A DNA stretch of 64,000 nt from Gerris lacustris (Eukaryota > Arthropoda > Insecta > Hemiptera > Gerridae): contig OX578277.1 in the NCBI GenBank assembly GCA_951217055.1, positions 65,504,388-65,568,387 on the forward strand, given 5' to 3'. The notes beneath the pieces were generated by a model that made no database searches, was not told where the DNA came from, and saw only the letters and a program-made list of their open reading frames with translations. Position 1 is the stretch's first letter; the number at the start of each line of letters is the position of its first letter. The translations under genes and the position numbers were made by a program. Positions 30,232-41,142 of this stretch are shown piece by piece.

Positions 30232-31415
30232 AATAGAGGCTCCTGTTTTTGCTACCTCATCTGCTTTCTCGTTCCCTGGGATCCCTTGGTGTCCTGGGAC
30301 CCAGAGCAGTGTTACCTCCTTACTCTCTGCCAGCATCTCTAGTGTCTCCCGACACTCCCTTACCAGTGCAGAGGTTGCACTAGGAGCATCGAGAGCGTGT
30401 AGTGCCGCTTGGCTATCCGAGCATATAGCTATAGACTTAGCTGTTGCTTCCACCACCTCAGGCTGTCTTGCCACCTCTAGGATGGCGTAGATCTCCGCCT
30501 GAAAGACGGTGGTGAGTGTGCCTAACGGGAAACTCTTTTGGGTGCCAGACTTTTCCAAGAACAGTCCCGCTCCTGACATTCCGGCTTCATTCTTTGAGCC
30601 ATCTGTGTATGCCACCAGAGTTTCCTTATCGAATTCTATCTCTCCTTTTTCCCATCTGGCTCTTGATGGTATTTCTACCTTATACTTCCTCTTAAGTTTT
30701 AACTTATGTTCCTTTCCTGACACTCTGATCGCAGTATAGGGGATCTTTGTCTCAGCCACCCTTTCGATTTCCAAGTGTCCAGTTAGGATTCCTTTCCCTA
30801 GCCATTGCCCGTTGTCTCTGAGCCTAACATATGATGCAATGGCCACTCCTTCAATCCATATCCTAAGTGGAGGGATGCCTACAAGAGCCTCTAAGGCAGC
30901 TGTAGGTGTCGTCCTCATTACACCTGTGATGCTTCTACAAGCTAGCCTCTAAACTTTGTCGAGCCTCTTGGCTGAGCTGGCTGTTCTTATGCTTGGCCAC
31001 CAGATCAGAGCCCCATATTGGATTTTTGGTCTGATTGCCTCTGTATACAGCCATTTGAGAATTTTGGGGGATAATCCCCATCTATTCCCCACTGCTCGCC
31101 TCAGTTGCCAGAACATCATAGTGGCCTTTCCTATTATCTTTTCTATATGTATCCTCCAGGCCATTTTTGGGTCGAAGGTAACACCTAGGAATTTAACCTC
31201 TTTTGCCAAACTGAGCTCTTGGCCAAATATTTTGGGGGCCTTAAATCCCGCTATTTTCCTTTTTCTGGTAAAGACCATCAGCTCAGTCTTAGATGGATTG
31301 ACTGAGAGTCCGACGTCGTTACACCATCCTTCAATAATCCTACAGGCGAGTTGCATCCTATCGCAGCATGTTTCTAGGAACTTGCCTCTTACCTGTCAGC
31401 CTCCTCAAGAGCCCT
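30232..31415 (-). pseudogene. RT C-terminus and RNase H domain of the split LINE2
   Basis: Reading leftwards: the end of the RT domain (GLSVNPSKTELMVFTRKRKI, VKFLGVTFD, YGALIWWPSI), an in-frame TAG at 30951-30949, then RNase H with TLVAYTDGSK (Asp), FQAEIYAI (Glu), ICSDSQAALHAL (Asp) and VPGHQGIPGNEKADEVAK (Asp), then the Polinton insertion. The first 6 bases (30232-30237) are the right copy of the target duplication. The 5' part of the LINE, including the RT catalytic core, is missing. The R1/I/LOA-like assignment rests on the RNase H and later zinc knuckle. Confidence 0.85.
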
Positions 31416-31530
31416 TATAAACAAAACATTTTCCGGGAAAGGGCCCCCGGACCCCCCTTCCTGGGGGGAAAATTCATACCGCAGTAGCCCCCCCAAAAAA
31501 TATTGTCCTTGATCCACCACTGATCGAAAG

Positions 31531-31745
31531 TAGCTCACAGATCACCCCAGATTAATTTCAACCGTCTGTGGTATTAAAATTTTGATATTTGATACTTTAA
31601 ATCATGTAAAAAATCAAGCTAATTTTGACAAATTTAAAAACGGAGGGAAAATTAAATAAATTTGACAAAACAGGTTGTAAAAGTATACAATCATTAAACT
31701 ATACGAAATAGGACGCGAGGAAGCTATGTGCACTAATTGGCAGAC
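31531..31745 (+). repeat. Remainder of the family R copy split by hAT1
   Basis: Continues the repeat begun at 8775 and ends with the inverted terminal-like segment GAGGAAGCTATGTG and CTAATTGGCAGA. Confidence 0.55.
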
Positions 31746-31789
31746 CATTTTACTTGTATTAAAATATCAATTTAGCAACAATTTAAGAG

Positions 31790-32560
31790 CGCAGACGGTT
31801 GAAATTAATCTAGGGTTATCTGTGGGCTACTTTAAACAAACCATTCAAATTTCATAAAAATCAGATGTGTACTTTTGAAAATATAGGTGTAAATATATAT
31901 TAGTCCACAGGCCACCATAAGAAGTGAGTCGCTGATTGATAAAGTTTTCTTACCTTATGGAATCGCTTATTTATGCCTTGTCCACCGATGAATTGGGTAT
32001 ATGGCAACTGGGCGCTGGGCCATTTCTTTTTTGTTGACATGCCAAACTTGCCCTTCTGCGGGAACAATGAAAAGAGATGGATAAAGTTTTGATTTTCACA
32101 GGATCGTTTAGTTAAATTATTTAAAAAACAATGGCAAAGGTGGCCACCGATATGAGTGGGCCGTTTTCTTTACAATGTCCCCGCAGAGCGATATGTTTGG
32201 GGCGGTGGACACCCCAAACGGCCCACTCTTATCGGTGGCCACCTTTACCACTGTTTTTTAAACAATTTAATTAAACGATCCTGTGAAAATCAAAACTTTA
32301 TCTATCTCTTTTCAATGTTCCCGCAGAAGGGCAAGTTTGGCATGTCAACAAAAAAGAAATGGCCCAGCGCCCAGTTGCCATATACCCAATTCATCGGTGG
32401 ACACGGCATAAATAAGCGATTCCATAAGGTAAGAAAACTTTATCAATCAGCGACTCACTTCTTATGGTGGCCTGTGGACTATATATGTATGTGTGCATGT
32501 GGAAGAGAAACAAATTAGTGCAGAAGATTGAAACTTATATGGGTCCAGCAATGTTATCAC
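31790..32560 (-). repeat. Inverted family R copy, interrupted by a hairpin element
   Basis: The flanks of the 31902-32480 hairpin, read on the minus strand and joined, match 9120-9236 and 31531-31590. Its left neighbour is the same family in the other orientation. Confidence 0.6.
31902..32480. mobile_element. Fold-back element with ~260-bp inverted arms
   Basis: The left arm starts AGTCCACAGGCCACCATAAG. The right arm ends with the reverse complement at 32480. The arms are nearly identical over about 260 bp and separated by a ~50-bp centre (about 32164-32216). It sits in a TA-rich site of a family R repeat. The open frame at 32156-32518 is an accident of the right arm. Confidence 0.8.
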
Positions 32561-33224
32561 CTGGCTAATTACGACCTACCATTAAAATTGGACGAATAAC
32601 TTAGGTTCACAAAAAATTGAGTGACAGGCAAATACGGGACCCAAAATGTACCCTGATGTCTGAAAATGTTTTCTGTTTTGGCATTTTGGAAATCGGAGAC
32701 ATAAAAATTGTTCGTTCTTCAGAACTATCACATATCTTCCGTTTCCTTAGGTAAGCTTGGAAGCAGAAACGTGGTCCAAACTGCAAAAAAGCTGAATTTG
32801 GAGCACATGCCAGTTCCAAATTTCTATATTCTATCTAAACGAGAATTTCTCACCATGAATTCTCTAAGAAAATTAATACCTATTGCACAACAAAAGAACT
32901 ATTCGCAATAGGGACATTTAACATAAAATGTTTTCTGAACGCTTTTTGAGTATTTGGATTTAAATTTAGTATTACTATTTAATATGAAAAAGTTTTGTCA
33001 CAATATGGCTAACCGATTTTTTTTTTTTATATTTTCTCTGTTCTTCCACTTAATGTTGACAAACAATAGTCCGGCAAGCCCGGGGAATACCATTGGACAA
33101 GATGACCCACGTAGTGTTCTACACTCAATCCTGGTCCAAAACAAAAATTTGCTAATGAAATCCACAACTCCCTTATCCATTTTTTCGCGTTTATGCCAGC
33201 TAGTGTGCATATCTTAATTTAATT
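32561..33224. other. Degraded family R sequence and AT-rich DNA
   Basis: Around 32640-32780 there are family R words and the TTCCGTTTCCTTAGGTAAGC hairpin segment. The rest shows nothing recognisable. Confidence 0.45.
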
Positions 33225-34065
33225 ACATCGGCAAAAGTCCAAGTTGACTCGGGCCTCATTTAATTTAATGTACCGAGCCGAGCTAACAATTGGGCCCAAT
33301 ATTGAACGCATCCCAATTTATTTCCATCGATAAAATCCGGGCCCACCAACAATCAGGCCGATTCATTGTACTTATCCTAATTCAATTTAATGCATTTAAT
33401 TCTATAGCCAAAAGTCCGGGCCTAGCTTCAATCGGGCCAGTCTAGTTTACGAGTCCTAATTTAATTCATTGAATTAAATCGGCGAAAAATCGGGCCCTGT
33501 CGGTAATCGGGCTGGTCTAGTAAACGTATCCTAATTCAAAGCATTGCATTTAATTCCATCGGCTAAAAATTCTTGGCCCGGAAGGTAATTGGACTGATTT
33601 AGTTTAGGAATCCAAATTCAATTCAATGCATTAATTACATCGTCAAATATCCGGGTCCAGCCAGCAATTTGGTCGATCAAGTTTAATGTTTTTAGTTCCA
33701 TCGGCAAAAATCTGGGCCGAGCCGGTAATTGGACCGATTAAGTTTAAGCGTCCTAATTTAATTCAATGAATCTAATTCCATCAGCATAAATACGGCCCAG
33801 CCAACAATCGGGTCACTCAAGTGTTTAATTTTTTTAAGTCAATTGGCAAAAATCCGTGCCTAGTCACCAATTGGGCCGACTTACTTTATGCTTCCTAATT
33901 TAATTACATCGGCTCGGCCGGGCAGAAATCTCGGCCGAGCCGACAATCGGGCCGATATAGTGTTTAATGAATTTAATCCCATCAGTAAAAATCTGGACCC
34001 AGCCGACAATCGGGCCGGTAAAGTGTTTAATGAATTTAATTCCATCGGCAAAATCCGGGACGAGC
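33225..34065. repeat. Degenerate minisatellite, about 11 units of ~60-100 bp
   Basis: Units share CATCGGCAAAAATCCGGGCC, then a GCCGACAATCGGGCCGAT-like word, then AAGTTTAAT and TTTAATTC. The cores fall near 33227, 33327, 33404, 33478, 33559, 33639, 33699, 33780, 33843, 33980 and 34045. GGCCGA/TCGGCC words make each unit partly self-complementary. Small open frames here are artefacts. Confidence 0.75.
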
Positions 34066-35552
34066 GCATTTGGGGTGATTAAGTGTATACACACCCTAAC
34101 GTAATACTTAATTAATTCCTTTTATTGGAAAATATTTACAGAAAATTGGATCCATCTGTCATTACTGTGTTTGTTTTGTTTTAAATGTATGGCGGGTCCA
34201 AGTTATGTAATAATATCGGGAGGAGAGGGCTAGAGCCCCCTTGCCCCCCCCCCCCCCCCCTGCGTACGTCACTGTGAGGGTGCAACAAAACTAAATAAGT
34301 ATCTTTCACCAAGACAAAATAAATGAATCCGAGACCGCTTAAATTAGAGAAAAGGGTAAAAAGAGTCACGACCGAGGTTTGAAACGTGTCGCTCCAGAAA
34401 AAGGGCTCGGAGTTGGCGAGAGAGGTGTAAAGTCAAAACTAAATAAACCAAACGGGTTGAGAAGAGCCGGTAAGAGGCATACCTAATGAGAAGAATCGGG
34501 GAGGAAATGTCGGGCCAGAGCCGGGAGAGTGAAGGCAGGCACCGATGAGGTAATGGATCGAGTCATGGACCATTAGCAGCGTGTGACAGGCCGGGGAAAA
34601 GGATGAAGCGACCTGAAACTGGAAGGAGTAAACTTTACTACGTGGAAAAGCAAAGGTGGCGAGGATACCAAGAGCCGACAGACAGGAGAGAAGAAAGTCT
34701 AATAAGTGATGCTAAGGGTTTAAACCCTCATCATCCCACATTCATCATTCATCCTGCCCTGGCTTTTAGCCTCCTCTCCACTAGACTGACCCCCTCCCTC
34801 CTCTACTCTACTTTTACATCCTACTTAAATAAATTGACGCCTTCTCCTCTATCATCAATATTTCTACCAATAGCTGACAAAATATTCCTAAAACATTAAT
34901 TTTATTTGTTTAAATTTATTTTTTAATCTGTGAGATACTTTACCAATACATTCAATCTATGTTTCTCTTTCTTGGGATAAAAATATAGAATGAAGCAAAG
35001 ACAAATTCCAGCTATTTCTATTTTCTATTTTTAATTTACCGTCATTTTGTTAAATCATTTATTTGATATAAATAAAGTATGTAAAAAATATTGAGTCTCA
35101 AACATTTCCATTATGATATTGATATAATATAGTCACCTCATTGAAGTATAAGTGTTCAGTTTCTATATCCACCATTAGTGGCTTTAATTATGCGTTGCTG
35201 TTATGACGCGACGCGATGAAGTATAGGTTATAATTTTATTAATTGGCCTGGCTTAATGCTTTCGATGTCTGGCCGGACTCTCTCGTTCTCGGTGTTTTCT
35301 TTGTTATAAATAAAATAGTTAATGTCTGGACATATAGACTAACTAAACATAGCTCAGGCAAAAATTAATAGGTCAGATGGTCCAAGACCAATCCCTGCAC
35401 CTTTATAAGGCGACTACCACGGCAAAATGCCGATTTCTAAACTAATAAAAATACATATTATGTACACATGAAAAAAAAAAGTATATTCTTTTTTATATTT
35501 GTTCATTTTATAATATATTTCTGAACAACCAAAAAACTATTGTTAATTGTAG
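34066..35552. other. Unassigned sequence with a hAT-like end
   Basis: 34230-34274 reads, on the minus strand, CAGTGACGTACGCAG followed by a long G run and GGGGCTCTAGCCC, which resembles one terminus of a hAT element. No partner end or duplication was found. 34330-34730 is more GC-rich without a readable gene. Confidence 0.45.
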
Positions 35553-35647
35553 TTCAGTACGGTGGAATTTACGGATTCAAAGAAAATCAAGAATCAGGAC
35601 TTCAAGGAATCCTCCCAACATCACGCCAGATGACGTCTCGGCACGCG
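35553..35647 (+). other. Candidate internal exon of an unidentified host gene
   Basis: Preceded by TGTTAATTGTAG (acceptor) and followed by GTGAGTTTTT (strong donor). Of 95 bp, one frame is fully open and reads YGGIYGFKENQES and LQGILPTSRQM, with protein-like composition unlike the surroundings. A second frame is also open. No flanking exons were found in the window, so host gene and strand remain unproven. Confidence 0.35.
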
Positions 35648-36683
35648 GTGAGTTTTTCTCGTTCTCTCATTCACAACTTTACTCTATAAATGTACTTGTA
35701 TTTATCACACAATAAGGAAGATGTAATAATGATTTAACCTTAGGCTTCCAAAGATAAATTCATTATAATTACATAGGCTTTCCGGTGAATATCGTTTCAC
35801 ACCTTATCTTAAAATATTAAGTCAGACCTTTCGCTCTCAATTCTGAAAGTATTTTCAAGGGTTCTAAGCAACAGATTGTTACAAGAACAACTAACAGAAG
35901 AGACACGACATTGACAAATGGAAAAAATGAGCTGTTCATATTTACAATTGTATTATTTTGATGGCCCTCATTCCAAAAAAATTCTTCCATTGACAGTGAA
36001 ATCCTTTAGATTATAATATGGTGCAATATTGCATTCTTCCCGTAGAAGGTTTAAGGAGGATGTCCAAAAACTGGTAACTGTTGGTTTAAGCAAACCAATC
36101 TTAAGGACACGACGCTTGTAGGATTGGACTGTCTAGAAAATTCATAACATAAAAACAGCGTCCATATTAAAGCCATATCTGACCTATACACGATTTCTGA
36201 TGGATATTGGACTCGAGGTCCCATCTGTTTTGGGCCCAAGATAATCTGTCATATGAATAGCAGGACGGGAAGGGCTGCGGTCTTCTCCCCCGACGCGTTA
36301 GGGACCTCCCTTTGGAACTTCATCCTTTCTATATGTAGGGAGATTGCTTCTTCACACCACTGGACCTCCCACAATATGTATAACAAACAGGGACTCTAAG
36401 GCAGGAGAGGGGGGGGGGGGGGGATTTCGAAGCAGAACCAATTTTCCAACTCTAAAATCGTATTTCCCAGCGACCCCCGTCTTTCTCGCCTTTTGCATTT
36501 CAGCCACGTAGCAGCCGGCCCTAGAGGAAGGAATCTCCATCCACCGTCCCCGACGAATAAATTAACCATTCAAATTTAAACCCAACTAACTTTTCAGGAA
36601 ATTTTCTCTTATGGCATAATTGTAAATATAATTCATCCCATATGTATTGTTTTTATTCTATTTATTTATTTTATATTATTTTG
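35648..36683. other. Unassigned sequence
   Basis: Mixed composition with a G run at 36409-36423. No gene or clear repeat end was identified. Confidence 0.45.
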
Positions 36684-37222
36684 CTTCCGAGCTTACCGAA
36701 GGTAACGGAAGCATTGTGTTCACTTTTGAGAACGAAAAAGTTTTATGCCTCCGATTTTAAAAATTCCAAGACAGAAATCCGTTTCAGACATCAGGGAACA
36801 TTTTTGATCTCGTGTCTGTCTGTCTGTCGGTCTGTGTGTCCGTGAATTATGAAACGTGCGACGATAACTTGAGTAAATGTCAACCGATTTTGATGAAATT
36901 TGGTAGACATGTTCATTTTACCAATGCCCAGGACGAGTTCGTTGGACAACGTTATCCGTCCAAGCGTTCACGAGCAACGCTCGCGTAAACGTGAACTTTA
37001 AATTTAAAATTGGAATTTTAGGTCGGGAAAAAAATCTAACTTCATCTATTCAATGAGACAAACATTTTTTTCAAATACAATTTTTCAGTAAAACCAACAG
37101 CGACACCGCTATGAAGTGTTAAAGATCGCTAAAACTATTAATAGTTTTTACACAATAAACATTATAACAATAAAGTGCATGATAGGATGCGAGGAAGCTA
37201 TGTGCCACACTAATTGGCAGTC
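36684..37222. repeat. Family R copy with end hairpin
   Basis: Starts with the hairpin GCTTCCGAGCTTACCGAAGG and its complement GGTAACGGAAGC, holds the GTCTGTCTGTC microsatellite at 36815-36840 and GATGAAATTTGGTA, and ends GAGGAAGCTATGTG with CTAATTGGCAGTC. This is the same structure as 50681-51257 in reverse. Confidence 0.7.
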
Positions 37223-39459
37223 TATTTTTATTTTTTTTACTTATTCTTTTTCGTAGTTTTAAAAATAGGAACAAGAATTGCAGTTGAATAACAACTAAAC
37301 TCGATAGATAGCTAACATTCCTTACATTTTTTATATGTTTTTTCTCAGGACCAACATTTCATAAGAAATACAATGTATATGGTTAATTACGCATTCGCAT
37401 TACTCATATACTATAACTGCAATGCACAACATAGTTGCCCCATATGAGCTAAGATTCTATATTCACCAGTATGGCTTAAAAACCCCTTTTTCGGAAAAAA
37501 CCGGTTGAGCCTGAGTGTTAGGAATGAAAAATTATTTTCCCGGACCTTTCACTCAGTGATCTTAAAATTGTGAAGATTGCAGGTACAGAAACGTACGATT
37601 AAAGAAAATATGTATATGATTTTAAAATTACAAACCTCTTTTTAAACAAACATTCTATAAAAGTACAATAAAGGCTAAGTAACGAAATGCATAATTGATT
37701 TTCTTTAAATTCAAAAATTTAAGATACAATTTAATTCATTATGTATTGATGAGGTACCTTCTCCGGTTATTTTTTATTTTAAATAATATTTGTACCAAAA
37801 AGCACTACTTGCTTTTTTAAACCTATCAATTTTAAATGATTGAGATTCTATTAAAACATTTTGCTTATTTTCTGAACTCTACATAAGAATGAGCCAGTTG
37901 ATACATAAGAAATAGAAGTTGATCTTTCCTAACAAAAGTAGGTATTACGTGTACATAAAAAAATATTGATGTGTTTTTCCTACTTTTACTCAGTTGTAAA
38001 TAATAAACTACTTATACAGATTTATTTACGTTTCTTTCTGAAATAATAATAGGGTAGACTGTTATGAATGAAAACAAGCTTTTGTCAGGTATTAAAAATT
38101 AAAGTTCTTTGGCAATCTCTTGTTTCAATACTTTTAACTATTTCTTGTCTCTACTCAAAAGACGTATTTTATTTTAATTTTATTTTGCGAATTTCTTTTT
38201 AATTCATGTTTTTTGCTTCGAGATTAAAATATTATTGTTTTTAATTATTGTCTCTAGAGATCCATTATGATAAGAAGTAATTAAAATTAAAGGGATCAAC
38301 CGAATAATAAACAATACCTTAATTTTGTAAATGCAGATAGTGGTTTGGTTATGCATATGCTTACATAAATTCTTTTAAAAATCTTAATTTACTATATTAA
38401 TTTGTTTTCTCCTCCTGGCAAGCCTGAATATAAACAATTATTCTTGTTGGTTTGTGCTCGTGATTCAATTGATTAGCCTGACCCCCGGTGAGTTATTAGT
38501 GGAGCTGTTTTGAAGAGATAATGGCAAGAAATCTTTTTCCTTCCCTCCAAACCGTTTCAACTTGAGGAGTTCCTCCCCCCTCCATTTCTCGCAAATTGTC
38601 AATTTTAATTAGGGGCCGAAGGCTTTTCTTGCCGAACAATACGCGGAATTAAATTATCTTTGGAAAGAAAGAGCTAAGGGTGGAGGAATCGTCGGCGTCC
38701 GTCTGGTTTTTCCCGAGAAAATATCGATGTGTTTTTCTTCCCTCCTGAAGTCGAATCTTTGGATGTTACAAGCAAGGCAGTAATTAGTTTACTTCGCGGC
38801 AGCCGAAAAGTCGTCTTATCTCAGTCCCTTTTAAGTGGCAAGTTGTGGAAGATTCCGTTTGATTTTTGTCTTAGAATTGAGTCTTGGAAAGAGGAAGAGA
38901 GTTGCGTTCTTAGTTCTACAGGTTCTCTGGACCGTATCCACCTCTTCCCAGGACCATATTATTCCATAAACCCACCCTTTTGTTATAAACCAAGTCCAGA
39001 ATATGGCAAGGCTACTCCGGATGATGGAGTCCCTTCCTGGGCCTCCAGTCTCTTGTCCGCTTCATTTTACAAAGACATCAACCATCACAACATCTCCCCT
39101 TTCAGAAAATCTTTACAAAACTATGGAATAACATTTAACTTCCTTTGCTTTTGTCTCATTTTAGACAGATTGAAAAGAATATGAGGATTTCCCCCCTCCC
39201 AAAATATATAAATATGGTTATGCATGTAAAATATTATATAATAAGTCTAACCGCAATGGACAACTCAGAAAATATGATGTCACTTTCTGTTATGTATGTC
39301 ATTATGTAATTAAAATTGTACCAATAATATCAAGCATATTTCTTCTACAGCTATGGAGAGCGTATAGTTAGTAGGCAAGCCCCATGAAAATAACAAAAAA
39401 TTGGCTTAGTCCAAAAAATTGGTCTAAGAAAACTCTAAAAACTCTATATATTAACTCTA
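37223..39459. other. AT-rich sequence; a more balanced stretch at 38400-39190
   Basis: 37223-38400 shows nothing recognisable. 38400-39190 is less AT-rich and includes an open frame (38729-39184, 151 residues) with no motif that I recognise and no splice or promoter support. It could be a host UTR or unrecognised repeat. Confidence 0.4.
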
Positions 39460-39461
39460 TA

Positions 39462-40505
39462 CAGGGTGGTCCAAAAGTCTCCCCCCCCCCCCCTCTTAAC
39501 TTTTGAACGGTTTAGGATAAATTAATGAAACTTGGGGGATCTCTACCATGCAAATGGAAGTTTGTTTTCATGCAATCACTCACTAGGGGCAACCACCCAC
39601 TTTGCCCCCAGGCCACCCAACTTCAAAATTTCAAATTGGAGTGTATATTTTTGATAGCAGATTTGGATTCTACGGTGAAAAATAATTAACTTTTACTTGA
39701 AACTATTTTTTTTATCTCCAATATTTACCCCCTACAGGGGGGCAAAGATAGCAAAATACCCCTTCCGAAATAGTAAAAAAAATAACACTTAGATCGTTAT
39801 AAAATCTAAACGGTTTGAAATAGAGTCATGGAACTTGGGGGATCTGTACCATGTAAAGGGAAGTGTTTAATCATCCACTCGCGTACTAGGGGCAACCTCC
39901 ATTTTGCCCCCAGGCGCTGAAATCTACGATTTTTATACCTTTGCCCCCCTATAGGGGGCAAAATATTAGAGGTAGAAAAAAAGTTTAAAGTAAAATATTT
40001 TTATTTTTTGCCGTAGAATCTAAATCTGCTATCAAAAATATACATTCTAGGACAAAATTTTGAAGTTAGGTGGTCTGGGGGCAAAATGGGAGGTTGCCCC
40101 TACAGCGCGGTTGCATGAAATCAAACTTCCCTTTACATGGTACGGATCCCCTAAGTTTCATTAATTTATCTCTAACCGTTTATATTTTACAACGTATTAT
40201 CGGTAGGGTAATTTTGCTATCTTTGCCCACCTATAGAGGGCAAAATATTGGAGATAGAAAAAATAGTTTCAAGTAAAAGTTTATTATTTTTCACTGTTAA
40301 ATCCAAATATGCTATCAAAAATATACACTCTAATTTGAAATTTTGAAGTTGGGTGGCCTGGGGGCAAAGTGGGTGGTTGCCCCTAGTGGGTGATTGCATG
40401 AAAACAAACTTCCCTTTGCATGGTAGAGATCCCCCAAGTTTCATTAATTTATCTCAAACCGTTCAAAAGTTAAGAGGGGTGGGGGGAGACTTTTGGACCA
40501 CCCTG
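39462..40505. mobile_element. Mariner-type composite MITE/fold-back element with TA duplication
   Basis: Ends CAGGGTGGTCCAAAAGTC on both sides in inverted orientation, flanked by TA (39460-39461 and 40506-40507). The arms are complementary over more than 200 bp. The interior holds further degenerate copies of the same blocks (TTGCCCCC, GGTGGCCTGGGGGCAAA, ACTTGGGGGATC) in both orientations, so it grew by internal duplication. No transposase. Confidence 0.8.
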
Positions 40506-40678
40506 TATACTAAAATTAAATATATTTTTTATTATAATTACCCATTTGTTGTAAATTTATTATTATTTTTATCTACGATTGATACGAAATATAAACATCA
40601 TATCTTTGTTTAGATGCGTAGAAAGTGATTATTTACGTACTTGTATTCATTGCGCATGCGCGTCTCATAGTTCTGAAT

Positions 40679-40722
40679 AATTCCTCTTCTTTACCGCACT
40701 AGTGCGGTAAAGAAGAGGAATT
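40679..40722. repeat. 44-bp perfect palindrome
   Basis: Two 22-bp arms meet at CGCACT/AGTGCG with no spacer and run out to AATTCCTC/GAGGAATT. It lies about 105 bp upstream of the ATG at 40827. Confidence 0.9.
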
Positions 40723-40826
40723 CTTCAGCTTTACGCACGATTAGTGAGTTTGTTTACATATAACAAAACTAATTTGGTGTTCTTTTATTAAAGTAACTGT
40801 TTATATCGAGTTTTTAGTGAAAAACA

Positions 40827-41008
40827 ATGAGTGAATCAAGTGACTTTGACGAAAATGTGGAGAATAATAATCCTCCAGAAATAATTAATTCGGCAAAAAA
40901 TACAACTAATGAATTAATGCCATCTTTATCAAGAGAGAGATACGAACTTACATACAGCAAGTTTATTTGTTTCTGTATTTATTATTTAAATCTAACAATC
41001 GTAGATAA
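40827..41008 (+). pseudogene. Possible N-terminal exon of a tyrosine-recombinase (Crypton-like) gene
   Basis: About 60 residues: an acidic start (MSESSDFDENVE) then LMPSLSRERYELTYSKFICF, which resembles the SAM-like N-terminal domain of Crypton-type tyrosine recombinases ('S..RY...Y..F'). The frame is continued to 41234 only by a hairpin MITE inserted at 41009-41142, and no catalytic domain follows in the window. The assignment is weak. Confidence 0.3.
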
Positions 41009-41142
41009 AGTACGGTACGCAACTCGTGAGAAAACGGCATTTTGCATTTCTCGTGTGGTTTTACCACCCTCGCTGTCGCTCGGGTGCAAACTCCACACTC
41101 GCATGCAAAATGCTACTTTCCGCACTCGACGCGTAATGTACT
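41009..41142. mobile_element. Short hairpin MITE
   Basis: An imperfect inverted repeat of about 134 bp: ACGCAACTCGTGAGAAAACG and GCATTTTGCAT on the left, against complementary ATGCAAAATGC and CGCACTCGACGCGT on the right, with a CTCGCTGTCGCTCGGG centre. It interrupts the open frame begun at 40827. Confidence 0.6.

Larger units (their letters stand above)
9245..31522 (+). mobile_element. hAT element (hAT1), outer shell of the nested insertion
   Basis: The left end is CAGTGGCGGATTTAC. The right end, read inward, is CAGTGGTGGATCAAGG. Both are flanked by the same 8-bp sequence ATCGAAAG (9237-9244 and 31523-31530), the duplication size of hAT transposons. A decayed hAT transposase follows the left end. 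The element now spans 22.3 kb only because later insertions sit inside it: a LINE fragment at 10673-11183, and a second LINE holding the Polinton between about 11945 and 31415. Its own sequence is roughly 2.3 kb. Confidence 0.9.

Noticed and set aside
32156..32518. 120-residue frame
   Set aside because: It lies within one arm of the fold-back element.
33225..34065. CRISPR-like array
   Set aside because: Units are degenerate, without constant repeat and variable spacer, and the genome is eukaryotic. It is a minisatellite.
38729..39184. 151-residue open frame
   Set aside because: No recognised domain or gene signals; kept only as a note on composition.
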